NCBI GenBank assembly: GCA_025963715.1
Contig: JAOQAG010000008.1
Coordinates: 211,907-275,906, forward strand
Direction of reading: 5' to 3'
Source of the DNA: Bacteroidota bacterium
GTDB lineage: Bacteria > Bacteroidota > Bacteroidia > 2-12-FULL-35-15
Length of the DNA: 64,000 nt
Both the position numbers and the translations under genes were made by a program. Below are positions 18,191-26,820 of this stretch, one piece after another. The notes under the pieces were generated by a model that saw only the letters and a list, made by a program, of their open reading frames with translations, searched no databases and was not told the DNA's origin. How positions within the stretch are numbered: the first letter of the stretch is position 1; the number at the start of each line of letters is the position of its first letter.

Positions 18191-21100
18191 ATGAAACAAC
18201 TATTTATACTGCTTGCCCTTGTAATCGGTAGCACCAGCATCGCACAGGTTACCGAAACATTTCCGGTAAACGGCACCACTAATAAAAATCACAATACCTA
18301 CGCATTTACAAATGTGAAAATTGTGGTGGACCCGGAAACCACTATCGACAATGGAACTCTTGTAGTGAAGGACGGAATTATCATCGCCGTAGGGCCTAAA
18401 ATTTCCGTACCTAAAGGCGCTGTGGTGTACGATTTGAAAGGAAAAACGATGTATCCGGGCCTGATTGATGCCTATACTTCCTACGGAATGCCGGAAATAA
18501 AACGCATGCCGGTGTGGGGCCCGCCGCAAATGGAAAGCAACGTAAAAGGTGCTTACGGCTGGAACGGCGCTGTAAAAGCAGAAACAGAGGCCAACAAGAT
18601 TTTTACCGACGATAGCAAAGCCGCTGATGAAATGCGCAGAATGGGATTCGGGTCGGTGCTTACTTTCCAGAAAGACGGGATTGTACGCGGTTCGGCTGCG
18701 GTGGTAACGCTGGCCGACGGGCGCGAGAATGAATTGATGGTGCTGGATAAAGCTGCCGCGATGTATTCTTTCGATAAAGGAAGCTCCACACAGGATTATC
18801 CTTCGTCGCTGATGGGTGCCATTGCATTGCTGCGCCAGACTTACCTGGATGCCGACTGGTACAAAAAAGACAAAACAAAAAAAGAATACAACATTTCGCT
18901 TGATGCATTTAACAACCTGCAAACGCTTCCGCAGATCTTTGAAAGCACCGATAAGCTTAACATCATGCGCGCTGATAAAATCGGAGATGAGTTTAAAATG
19001 CAGTACATCGTGAAAGGTTCGGGTAATGAATACCAGCGTTTGGACGACATCAAAGCCGCCAATTGCAGACTGATCATTCCGCTTAACTTCCCGGTGGCGT
19101 ACGATGTGGAAGATGCGTACGATGCCGCTAACATTTCGCTTACGGAATTAAAACACTGGGAAATGGCGCCGGTGAACCCGTATGCGCTCGAAAAATACGT
19201 GATCCCTTTTGCGATCACTACTGCTGATCTGAAAGACAAAAAAGATTTCTGGAAAAATATGCGTAAAGCTATTTCTTATGGCTTATCGGAAAAACAAGCG
19301 TTAAAATCACTCACTGTTACTCCGGCCGAAATGCTGAATGTATCGGACAAGCTGGGGAAATTAAAAGCCGGGATGATTGCTAATTTCATTATTACTTCCG
19401 GCGATCTGTTTGATGAAAAAACGTTGATCTACGAAAACTGGATCCAGGGAAACCCATATAAAATATTGGATTATAACGCTATTGATGTACGCGGAAATTA
19501 TGATCTTTCCTACGGCGGCAATCACACGGTAAAATTAAAAGTGGAAGGCGAACCGGATAAATTAAAAGCAACCGTAATGGCTGACACAGCTAAAATGGTT
19601 GCCAGTATTACCGTTACCGGAGATGCGATCACGCTTAATTTTAACCCGAAAGATGCAGCAGGAACACTTCGCTTAAGCGGAAACATAAATGCAAATCCTC
19701 TGAAATTTAACGGTAAAGGGCAATTACCGGATGGCAGCTGGATCAGTTGGTCGGCTACTTATACATCCGCGATGAGCGCAGATGCAAAAAAAGATACTGC
19801 AAAAAAACAAGCGCCTACCTTCGGACAAGTGATCTATCCGTTTTGTGCTTACGGCGAGCCTGCAGACGATCGCGATGGATTTGACAAGATCATCAATGAT
19901 TTTAAAAACCGCTACGATGCGATCCTGATCAAGCATGTAACCGTTTGGACCAACGAAGCGGAAGGTGTTTTAAAAAATCAGGATGTGTACATTACAGAAG
20001 GCCGTATTGTTAGAATTGCGGATGATATCAATGCAACAAAAATGGCCTATGCCAAAATAATTGACGGAACCGGAATGCACCTCACTGCCGGGATCATTGA
20101 TGAACACTCGCATATTGCGCTGATCAGCGTGAACGAAGGAACGCAGGCTTCCAGCGCAGAAGTACGCATGGGCGATGTGATCAACTCCGAAGACATCAGC
20201 ATCTATCGTCAGCTTTCGGGCGGTGTTACCATGGCGCAATTGCTGCACGGTTCTGCAAATCCGATCGGCGGACAATCAGCGATCATCAAATTGAGATGGG
20301 GAAAATCGCCGGAACAAATGAAGTTTGATAAAGCTGCGGGTTTCATCAAATTTGCTTTGGGCGAAAATGTAAAACAAAGTAACTGGGGCGATATGAATAC
20401 CATCCGTTTCCCGCAAACCCGCATGGGTGTTGAGCAAGTGTATTACGATTATTTTACACGCGCAAAAGAATACGATGCAAAACAAAAAGCATTCGGCGCA
20501 TTAACCGACAAAGCGAAAGCAACGGCAACACCTTTCCGCAGGGATCTGGAGCTGGAAGCAATTGCCGAAATTTTGAACAAGCAGCGTTTTATCACTTGTC
20601 ACTCTTATGTACAATCGGAGTTGAACATGCTGATGCACGTAGGCGATTCCATGGGTTTCCAGGTAAATACCTTCACACATATTTTAGAAGGTTATAAAGT
20701 AGCGGACAAGATGAAAGCGCGCGGCATTGGCGCTTCTACCTTCGCTGATTGGTGGGCCTATAAAGTGGAAGTAAAAGATGCAATCCCTTATAATGCAGCC
20801 ATTATGACCAAGATGGGAATTACTACTGCGATCAATTCGGATGATGCCGAAATGGGAAGACGATTGAACCAGGAAGCAGCGAAAACAGTAAAATACGGCG
20901 GCATGACGGAAGAAGAAGCGTTGAAAATGGTAACGCTCAATCCGGCGAAACTACTGCACATAGATAAATGGGTAGGAAGTATCAAAGTCGGGAAAGATGC
21001 CGATGTGGTATTGTGGTCGGATAATCCCTTATCGATCTATGCGAAAGTGGAAAAAACGATCATCGACGGACATATTTATTATGACCGTGACCAGGATGAA

Positions 21101-21253
21101 AAAATGCGCATTGAAATTCAGAAAGAACGTGCACGCATTATCCAGAAAATGATCGATGAGAAAAAAGCAGGTGCTGCAACGCAGAAGCCGGTTTTGAAAA
21201 AACAGAAATTATTCGGATGTGATAGTATGCAGGAGAATTATATGGAGGAATAG
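18191..21253 (+). CDS. Secreted two-domain amidohydrolase
   Basis: The 1020-residue protein has a signal peptide (MKQLFILLALVIGSTSIAQ). The N-terminal half (about 30-480) has an amidohydrolase beta-sandwich and barrel (DGIIIAVGPKISVPKGA, MYPGLIDAYTSYGM), but the metal-binding HxH is missing. The C-terminal half (about 580-1000) is complete: GIIDEHSHIA (HxH), CHSYV and FTHILEGY histidines, and the acid in NSDDAEM, then WVGSIKVGKDADVVLW. So it looks like a fusion of a dead and a live amidohydrolase. Substrate unknown (cyclic imide, dipeptide or similar). The ATG at 18191 gives the signal peptide directly; a TATTTTTG element is at 18115-18122. The next intact gene is a homologue of the dead half. 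Confidence 0.88.
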   Translation: MKQLFILLALVIGSTSIAQVTETFPVNGTTNKNHNTYAFTNVKIVVDPETTIDNGTLVVKDGIIIAVGPKISVPKGAVVYDLKGKTMYPGLIDAYTSYGMPEIKRMPVWGPPQMESNVKGAYGWNGAVKAETEANKIFTDDSKAADEMRRMGFGSVLTFQKDGIVRGSAAVVTLADGRENELMVLDKAAAMYSFDKGSSTQDYPSSLMGAIALLRQTYLDADWYKKDKTKKEYNISLDAFNNLQTLPQIFESTDKLNIMRADKIGDEFKMQYIVKGSGNEYQRLDDIKAANCRLIIPLNFPVAYDVEDAYDAANISLTELKHWEMAPVNPYALEKYVIPFAITTADLKDKKDFWKNMRKAISYGLSEKQALKSLTVTPAEMLNVSDKLGKLKAGMIANFIITSGDLFDEKTLIYENWIQGNPYKILDYNAIDVRGNYDLSYGGNHTVKLKVEGEPDKLKATVMADTAKMVASITVTGDAITLNFNPKDAAGTLRLSGNINANPLKFNGKGQLPDGSWISWSATYTSAMSADAKKDTAKKQAPTFGQVIYPFCAYGEPADDRDGFDKIINDFKNRYDAILIKHVTVWTNEAEGVLKNQDVYITEGRIVRIADDINATKMAYAKIIDGTGMHLTAGIIDEHSHIALISVNEGTQASSAEVRMGDVINSEDISIYRQLSGGVTMAQLLHGSANPIGGQSAIIKLRWGKSPEQMKFDKAAGFIKFALGENVKQSNWGDMNTIRFPQTRMGVEQVYYDYFTRAKEYDAKQKAFGALTDKAKATATPFRRDLELEAIAEILNKQRFITCHSYVQSELNMLMHVGDSMGFQVNTFTHILEGYKVADKMKARGIGASTFADWWAYKVEVKDAIPYNAAIMTKMGITTAINSDDAEMGRRLNQEAAKTVKYGGMTEEEALKMVTLNPAKLLHIDKWVGSIKVGKDADVVLWSDNPLSIYAKVEKTIIDGHIYYDRDQDEKMRIEIQKERARIIQKMIDEKKAGAATQKPVLKKQKLFGCDSMQENYMEE

Positions 21254-22051
21254 CGGATTTTAGTTTTTGTACGCAGATTTTAAAGGTGAATTTTTAATGT
21301 AAATAGGAACGCAGATTTATTAGGATTTTTATGATCAAAAAAGATTTTTTTATGGTTGCTGTGTGTGGTTGGTACGCAGATTTTAAAGTAAAATTTTTAT
21401 GATAAAAAATGATTTTTAAGGCTGATTGATAGATTATGATGGATAACTTTTTTACATTCTGAAATTACCGGAACGATTTTAAAATCGTTCTTTAATGTTT
21501 ACAATGCCTTGGGTTCGGGTTTCCCGAAAAAGTTTATGAAAACGCCCTAGCCATTGAGTTAAAGAAAGCCGGGTTAAATTGCGAAAAGCAAAAATCGATT
21601 TCTGTTTTTTATAATGATGAGATTGTAGGATCTTATTTTGCCGATCTGGTAGTAGAAGAAAAAGTAATCATTGAACTAAAAGCAGTAGATCAACTAATTG
21701 AGCAACATGAAATTCAAATTGTAAATTACTTAAGGGCAACAAACATGGAGGTTGGGCTTCTTTTAAATTTTGGAACTAAGCCACAGTATAAAAGAAAAGT
21801 GCTAGCAAATGAACTAAAAATTCATACAAATAAAATACTTGCAACACAATAAACACAAAGCAATCATATATAAACCATAAATAAAAATCATTTTTTATCA
21901 TAAAAATTTTACTTTAAAATCTGCGTACCAACAACACACAGTATAAGTAAAACAGCAATCATAAATAACCATAAATAAAAAAAGATCATTTTTTTATCAT
22001 AAAAAAATCTCTTAAAATCAGCGTACTAAAAACACACAGCACACACAGCAA
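21254..22051. mobile_element. Putative mobile cassette: broken GxxExxY gene between 50-bp inverted repeats
   Basis: Perfect 50-nt inverted repeats lie at 21369-21418 and 21882-21931 (inner ends ATGATTTTTA / TAAAAATCAT; outer ends TTGGTACGCAG / CTGCGTACCAA). Further diverged copies of the same unit flank them at about 21267-21360 and 21940-22030, so each side is a short array of units, inverted with respect to the other. The only coding content is a broken GxxExxY nuclease gene. The block separates two amidohydrolase genes that look like former operon neighbours. Mobility is inference. Confidence 0.6.
21436..21852 (+). pseudogene. GxxExxY-family PD-(D/E)XK nuclease-like gene, frameshifted
   Basis: Joining frames gives an almost complete small protein: ATG AAC-type start at 21436-21447 (MMDNF), LHSEITGTILKSFFNVYNAL, GSGFPEKVYENALAIELKKA, then SYFADLVVEEKVIIELKAVD and a tail ending ILATQ. 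The naming motif GxxExxY is present as GFPEKVY, and the D...ELK pattern fits a PD-(D/E)XK nuclease core. Two frame breaks are needed: an extra T in the six-T run at 21448-21453, and one missing C in TTCCCG at 21521-21526. Both are in homopolymers, so sequencing error is possible. From the second break the frame is open to the TAA at 21850-21852. Such genes are abundant and mobile in Bacteroidetes. Confidence 0.75.
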
Positions 22052-23332
22052 ATGAAAAAATTAACCTTTATACTAGCACTTCTTACCACCATCGCCACAG
22101 CGCAAAAAAGCACGCTGATCATGAATGGCACCGCGCATATCGGCAACGACAGCGTGATCCAGAATTCCATGATCGGGATCAAAGACGGAAAAATTGTAGA
22201 AGTGGTGGATGCTTCCAAAGCACAGGTAACCGGTACTTACGATGAAAAAATTGATGCTACCGGCAAACAAATCTACCCGGGATTTATTGCACCCAACTCT
22301 ACCCTCGGCCTGACCGAAATTGATGCTGTACGTGCCACTAACGATTTCCATGAAGTAGGAACCACGCTTCCGAATGTACGTTCACTGATCGCTTACAACA
22401 CCGATTCTAAAATTATTCCAACCGTGCGCACCAACGGAATTTTACTGGCACAGATCACACCGCGCGGCGGATTGATCTCCGGGACTTCCAGCGTGGTAGT
22501 GCTCGATGGCTGGAACTGGGAAGATGCTGCTTATAAAATTGATGATGGTATTCACGTGAACTGGCCGCGCATTCAAAGCCGCAAATATCTGGATGAGGAT
22601 AATATTTATCCGGGCCCGTACGAAAAAAACAAGGATTATACCAAACAAACAAATGATCTGCAAAAATTATTTGCCGATGCAAAAGCATATAATGAAACGG
22701 ATGTAAAAGAAGAAAAAAATCTGCGCTTCGAATCCATGAAAGGATTATTTACGGGCGAACAAACATTGTATCTGCACGTAAACAACGTGAAAGAAATTAT
22801 TGAAGCGGTTAATTTTGCAAAAACAAACATGATCAAAAAAGTAGTGATCGTGGGTGGCAGAGACAGCTGGATGGTAACTGATTTACTGAAAGAAAATAAC
22901 GTTGCTGTAATGGTTTCCCGCCTGCACGATCTGCCGGAACATCCGGAAGATGATGTGGACCTGACGTACAAATTACCTTACCTGTTGCAGAAAGCAGGCG
23001 TTATGTATTGCCTGAACAATGAAGGTGACATGGAAGCAATGGGAACCCGAAACCTGCCTTTCCTTGCGGGAACAGCTGCTGCATACGGCTTAACAAAAGA
23101 ACAGGCTTTGCGTTCCATCACATTGAACACTGCAAAAATTTTAGGCATCGATAAAACTACTGGCAGCATTGAAGTTGGTAAAGATGCAAATATTTTTATT
23201 TCCACCGGCGATGCGCTCGATATGAGAACGAACAATGTAACGCAGGCATTCGTAAAAGGAGTAAGCATTGATCTGAACAACGATCAGAAAGAATTGTACG
23301 AAAAATATAAAAAGAAATACGGATTGAAATAA
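22052..23332 (+). CDS. Secreted amidohydrolase-like protein lacking metal ligands
   Basis: The 426-residue protein has a signal peptide (MKKLTFILALLTTIATAQ) and an amidohydrolase body: MIGIKDGKIVEVVDASKAQ, KQIYPGFIAPNSTLGL, EQALRSITLNTAKILGID and GSIEVGKDANIFI. In place of the expected HxH it has APNS, and no compensating histidine cluster is visible, so it is probably not catalytic by the usual metal mechanism. It is homologous to the N-terminal half of the 18.2-kb protein. The pair may form a secreted complex in which this subunit is structural; that is inference. The ATG at 22052 lies immediately after the repeat block. Confidence 0.85.
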   Translation: MKKLTFILALLTTIATAQKSTLIMNGTAHIGNDSVIQNSMIGIKDGKIVEVVDASKAQVTGTYDEKIDATGKQIYPGFIAPNSTLGLTEIDAVRATNDFHEVGTTLPNVRSLIAYNTDSKIIPTVRTNGILLAQITPRGGLISGTSSVVVLDGWNWEDAAYKIDDGIHVNWPRIQSRKYLDEDNIYPGPYEKNKDYTKQTNDLQKLFADAKAYNETDVKEEKNLRFESMKGLFTGEQTLYLHVNNVKEIIEAVNFAKTNMIKKVVIVGGRDSWMVTDLLKENNVAVMVSRLHDLPEHPEDDVDLTYKLPYLLQKAGVMYCLNNEGDMEAMGTRNLPFLAGTAAAYGLTKEQALRSITLNTAKILGIDKTTGSIEVGKDANIFISTGDALDMRTNNVTQAFVKGVSIDLNNDQKELYEKYKKKYGLK

Positions 23333-23366
23333 TGTGCTGATCGGGTAACCTTAAAAGATCATCAAC

Positions 23367-23726
23367 ATGAAAAATTTTACTTATTTTTTTCTCATCCTGG
23401 GGTTGTTTTCCTCCTGTAAAAAGGATGCAAAAAAGCACAGCGTTATTTACAAAGTAACTGTGATCGGCGGGCATCCGAGCTACACCGTTAATTACTCTTC
23501 CACCGATAACAGCACCGCATCACAAGGTCCGTTTACAGATCAGATGTGGACATCACCAAAAGTTGACGACCGCGAAGGTGGCAGCAGCGTTTATCTTACA
23601 CTGGAAGGTGGCGTTGGCGGATCGTACAATCTATACATTTATGTGGATGGCAGCCTTCAAAAAACAGACCGCATGGATGATCCATACGGTCCGTTGACCA
23701 TTAGCGCGAAAATTCCGGAAGACTAG
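23367..23726 (+). CDS. Small lipoprotein of unknown function
   Basis: The 119-residue protein has a lipoprotein signal (MKNFTYFFLILGLFSSC). The mature part is rich in Tyr/Ser/Gly and likely all-beta (VIYKVTVIGGHPSYTVNYSS; SYNLYIYVDG), compatible with an immunoglobulin-like or MmpS-like fold, but no specific family is recognised. Its stop is inside the tetranucleotide CTAG at 23723-23726, which also holds the stop of trpS on the other strand. Confidence 0.75.
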   Translation: MKNFTYFFLILGLFSSCKKDAKKHSVIYKVTVIGGHPSYTVNYSSTDNSTASQGPFTDQMWTSPKVDDREGGSSVYLTLEGGVGGSYNLYIYVDGSLQKTDRMDDPYGPLTISAKIPED

Positions 23727-24697
23727 TTTTTAAATCCCAATTTTTCCCGCACACGTTTTAATGTTGCTTTCGCGATCACGCGCGCTTTATCAGCACCGAT
23801 CTGTAATTTCGCATCCAGCTCGTTGCGGTTTGCCATGTAATAATTATAGGTTTCGCGCGGCGTTTTAAATTTATCCAGGATCAGCTCGTATAACGCCGTT
23901 TTTGCATGCCCGTAACCGTAACCGCCTTTTAAATAATTGGCGCGCATTGCTTCTATCTGTTCTTTTCCTGCCAGTAATTTATACAAAGCAAATACATTGC
24001 AGGTATCCGGATTCTTAGGTTCTTCCAACGGTGTGGCATCCGTAACAATACTCATCACAATTTTTTTCAATTCCTTTTCAGGAAGAAAAATATTGATGAA
24101 ATTATTATACGATTTGCTCATTTTTTGTCCGTCAATTCCCGGCACGATCATCACCGCTTCATCTACCTTTACCTGCGGCACCACAAATACTTCCCCGAAT
24201 TTATTATTGAATTTTTCAGCAATATCGCGCGTCATTTCCAAATGCTGCACCTGATCTTTTCCAACCGGAACAAAATGTGCATCGTACAAAATAATATCCG
24301 CCGCCATCAAAACCGGGTACGTAAATAATCCTGCATTTACATCCGCCAAACGCTCCGATTTATCTTTGAACGAATGTGCATTTGCCAGCATCGGGAAAGG
24401 TGTGAGACAGCTCAAATACCAGGTCAATTCACATACTTCAGGCACATCACTCTGGCGATAGAAAATATTTTTATCCGTATCAAATCCAAATGCCAGCCAG
24501 GTTGCAGCAACCGCATCCGTGCTTTCTTTCAGCTGCTCTACATTTTTTAAAGATGTAAGTGAATGCAGATCGGCAATAAAAAAAAGCGAATCGTTCCCTG
24601 CCTGTTTCGATAATTCGATCGCAGGCATAACCGCACCTAAAATATTTCCTAAATGCGGAATGTTGGTGCTTTGAATTCCTGTAAGTATTCGTGACAT
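23723..24697 (-). CDS. trpS: Tryptophanyl-tRNA synthetase
   Basis: TrpS charges tRNA-Trp. The 324-residue product has the standard bacterial length. The N-terminus reads SRILTGIQSTNIPHLGNILG, with HIGH as HLGN; the KMSKS loop is GQKMSKSYNN. LFFIADLHSLTSL and ADIILYDAHFVPVGKDQVQH are the tryptophan and dimer regions. The ATG at 24697 (MSRILTG) was chosen; a longer frame adds 15 unlike residues. It overlaps the preceding convergent gene by four bases at the shared CTAG. Confidence 0.97.
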   Translation of the reverse strand: MSRILTGIQSTNIPHLGNILGAVMPAIELSKQAGNDSLFFIADLHSLTSLKNVEQLKESTDAVAATWLAFGFDTDKNIFYRQSDVPEVCELTWYLSCLTPFPMLANAHSFKDKSERLADVNAGLFTYPVLMAADIILYDAHFVPVGKDQVQHLEMTRDIAEKFNNKFGEVFVVPQVKVDEAVMIVPGIDGQKMSKSYNNFINIFLPEKELKKIVMSIVTDATPLEEPKNPDTCNVFALYKLLAGKEQIEAMRANYLKGGYGYGHAKTALYELILDKFKTPRETYNYYMANRNELDAKLQIGADKARVIAKATLKRVREKLGFKN

Positions 24698-25051
24698 TAT
24701 ATAGTTTTGAGTTTGAAAAAGTTTTGAGTTTGCAAAATTCAATCTTTAAAAATAAAATCCCGGCAAACGATTAATTTACCGGGAACTAAGTTAATATAAA
24801 ATAAGTTCAAATTCGGAAGTTCAATTTCAGAAGTGTTGGAATACAGAAAGTAAAAAATAAAAAAGTATGAATGTATTAATTTTTTTATTTGCCTTTTGCT
24901 TACTGCAAATTCGGAAGCCCGATTTCGGAAGTGTAGAAGCGCAGAAAGTAAAAATTTAAAAAGTATGTACTAATTTTTATTTACTTTTTGTCTATTGCCT
25001 TTTCTTCTCCGCTTTGTTTTGCCTTTTGTCGACTGCATATTGTCGACTGAA
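24698..25051. repeat. AT-rich stretch with a degenerate tandem duplication and a hairpin
   Basis: A hairpin on the minus strand (CCCGG/CCGGG arms, about 24757-24785, then an A/T run) probably ends the upstream thioester-reductase transcript before trpS. From about 24811 a unit beginning AATTCGGAAG is repeated at about 24908 in a diverged form (AATTCGGAAGCCCGATTTCG), so the block is an imperfect tandem duplication of about 100 nt. No gene is seen. Confidence 0.5.
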
Positions 25052-26221
25052 TTATGGTTCTAACGCCGCTTCAAAAATATCAATGTTCTCCAGCAAATGG
25101 ATCGAATTTTTAATATACTCATGCGCCGGTTTTGATTGTCCCACACCTTCAATGTTTTCTTCCAGCAGGCGGGAATTGTCAAATACCTGTCCCAGCTCCA
25201 TAAATTCAATGTAAGGATCCAGTCCGCCCATTAAAATACGCAGGTCGCTGGTATCATCCATAATGCTGTTCCAGTAATCTAAATATTCCGGATAATCATT
25301 CAGTTTGCTATCATCGTTCAAACGCTTGCGTGCCCAAAGCTTTACATCTTTCAGCATTTCGCGGCCAATAAAATTAAATTTCGGCTGGTCGGGAAAAGCA
25401 TGTGCAATGGTTTCACACAGCAGTTCCGATGTGGTTGCCGCAGCTTCACCTGCCGAAATATGATACACATTGTATTTCCGTTTCTTGAACATCAGCTTGG
25501 TAATAGCGCTGGAAACATAATCCACCGGCACCATGTCCAGCAAACAATGTGCATCGCCCGGGATCAAACGCAGGAAATTTACCGTTGCCAGTGTCCACAT
25601 GATCACATAAGAACGCGGGATCCACGGACGGCTATCGCCGAGAATGATCGATGGCCGCACGATCAGCACTTTATCTTCCGTTAAATATTTGTGCAGTAAT
25701 ATTTCGCCCTGTGTTTTTGTATAGGTATATTTTACAAGATGTTCGGCATTCGGGTTCGGAGATTCATCTTCCGTTACCGTTCTGTTTTTTACCTGCTTGC
25801 CGCAGATGGTAGCCGTTCCAACATATACAAATGAATCCAGGTTTTTCAATGACTGGCTCCATTTTAATACTTTTTCAAGTCCGTTGATATTGATCTCTTC
25901 TACTAATTTATCGTAGATCGGAGAAAAGGAAGTATTTGCTGCAGAATGCACAATGTAATTCACATCCGCCAGCATTTTATTTTCAATCAGGCATTCCGTT
26001 AAGTCATCCTGCGCCAGGTCTCCCTGTACCGGGATGATGCGCTCCGGATCAAATACATCGCCATGAAAATCAAATACTTTTTTCAGGCGTTGCATCGCTT
26101 TTTCTTTAGAACCTGCACGTACCAGGCAATAGATCTTGTTGACTTCATTTCTTTTAGATAAATCTACCAGCAACTCTCCTCCTAAAAATCCGGTTGCACC
26201 CGTTATAAAAATGTTTTTCAT
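25052..26221 (-). CDS. Thioester-reductase-like SDR (NAD-binding 4 family)
   Basis: The 389-residue protein belongs to the extended short-chain dehydrogenases of the male-sterility/thioester-reductase type, which use NADPH to reduce acyl-thioesters to aldehydes or alcohols. It shows the nucleotide motif TGATGFLGGELL, VHSAANTSF, the catalytic YTYTKTQGE (YxxxK), and RPSIILGDSRP. A C-terminal helical part of about 110 residues follows the Rossmann domain. It stands alone, not fused to a peptide synthetase, so the substrate is probably a free acyl-CoA or acyl carrier protein. It starts 19 nt after an SMR transporter gene, so the two are probably co-transcribed. Confidence 0.85.
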   Translation of the reverse strand: MKNIFITGATGFLGGELLVDLSKRNEVNKIYCLVRAGSKEKAMQRLKKVFDFHGDVFDPERIIPVQGDLAQDDLTECLIENKMLADVNYIVHSAANTSFSPIYDKLVEEININGLEKVLKWSQSLKNLDSFVYVGTATICGKQVKNRTVTEDESPNPNAEHLVKYTYTKTQGEILLHKYLTEDKVLIVRPSIILGDSRPWIPRSYVIMWTLATVNFLRLIPGDAHCLLDMVPVDYVSSAITKLMFKKRKYNVYHISAGEAAATTSELLCETIAHAFPDQPKFNFIGREMLKDVKLWARKRLNDDSKLNDYPEYLDYWNSIMDDTSDLRILMGGLDPYIEFMELGQVFDNSRLLEENIEGVGQSKPAHEYIKNSIHLLENIDIFEAALEP

Positions 26222-26240
26222 CGTTATGAAATAAATTGAA

Positions 26241-26558
26241 TCAAAAAAGTTCTAAGCCAATAATACCGGCAATTATCAATAATATAGAAACCACTTTCGG
26301 GATCGAAAAAGGCTCCCCTAAAAAAATCATTCCGATCGCAGCGATCAATGCTGTTCCTACACTCGCCCAGATCGCATACGCAATGCTTACCTGGAATTTT
26401 TCAAGCACCAGCACCAACAAGCCTAAGCTCAATCCGTAAAACACAAAAACAAGCACGGAAGGCCATAATTTTGTAAAACCTTCGGCAAATTTCATGCAAA
26501 CAGTGCCTAACACCTCAAAAACTATTCCCAAAGCCAGATAAATCCAATACGTTTTCAT
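26241..26558 (-). CDS. Small multidrug resistance (SMR) family transporter
   Basis: The 105-residue protein has four hydrophobic helices. The essential SMR glutamate is in TM1 (LGIVFEVLGTVCMK, Glu14), and the AYAIWASVGTALIA segment of TM3 and the IFLGEPFS loop are typical. SMR proteins work as antiparallel dimers that exchange protons for quaternary ammonium compounds or guanidinium. The subtype (EmrE, Gdx or other) cannot be fixed from sequence. It lies upstream of the thioester-reductase gene with a 19-nt gap. Confidence 0.88.
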   Translation of the reverse strand: MKTYWIYLALGIVFEVLGTVCMKFAEGFTKLWPSVLVFVFYGLSLGLLVLVLEKFQVSIAYAIWASVGTALIAAIGMIFLGEPFSIPKVVSILLIIAGIIGLELF

Positions 26559-26778
26559 TTTATCTTCTTTGGGTTATGCGCTAAATTGTTGATTATTTGT
26601 TTTTTAAGAGGGGGAAATCCGGAATATGACCTGCTTAAAAAGTTAATGTTAAAAAATACTGTTTCATGTTAAATTTCCGCAAATTTATAAAAATTTACCT
26701 ATCTGAAAATTAAAAACATTGTTAAAAAACCCTTATTCAGGCTTAATGCAGCAAATGCAGCTACCACGCCGCTGTTAA

Positions 26779-26813
26779 TTTGGACAACACAGCGTTTTTT
26801 TTTCATATTTTTG
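26779..26813 (+). promoter_or_regulatory. Promoter of plsC, near-leaderless
   Basis: TTTG at 26779-26782 and TATTTTTG at 26806-26813 form a -33/-7 pair with a 23-nt spacer, at the long end of the usual range. The plsC ATG begins 7 nt after the -7 element, so the mRNA would have almost no leader. Confidence 0.55.
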
Positions 26814-26820
26814 CATTCCT

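Noticed and set aside
21448-21526. Programmed frameshifting in the GxxExxY gene
   Set aside because: The six-T run and the CCC site do not have a slippery heptamer with a downstream structure, and two separate shifts would be required; decay or read error is simpler.
21267-22030. Possible CRISPR or satellite array around the GxxExxY gene
   Set aside because: Units are inverted across the gene and differ in length, and there are no regular spacers.
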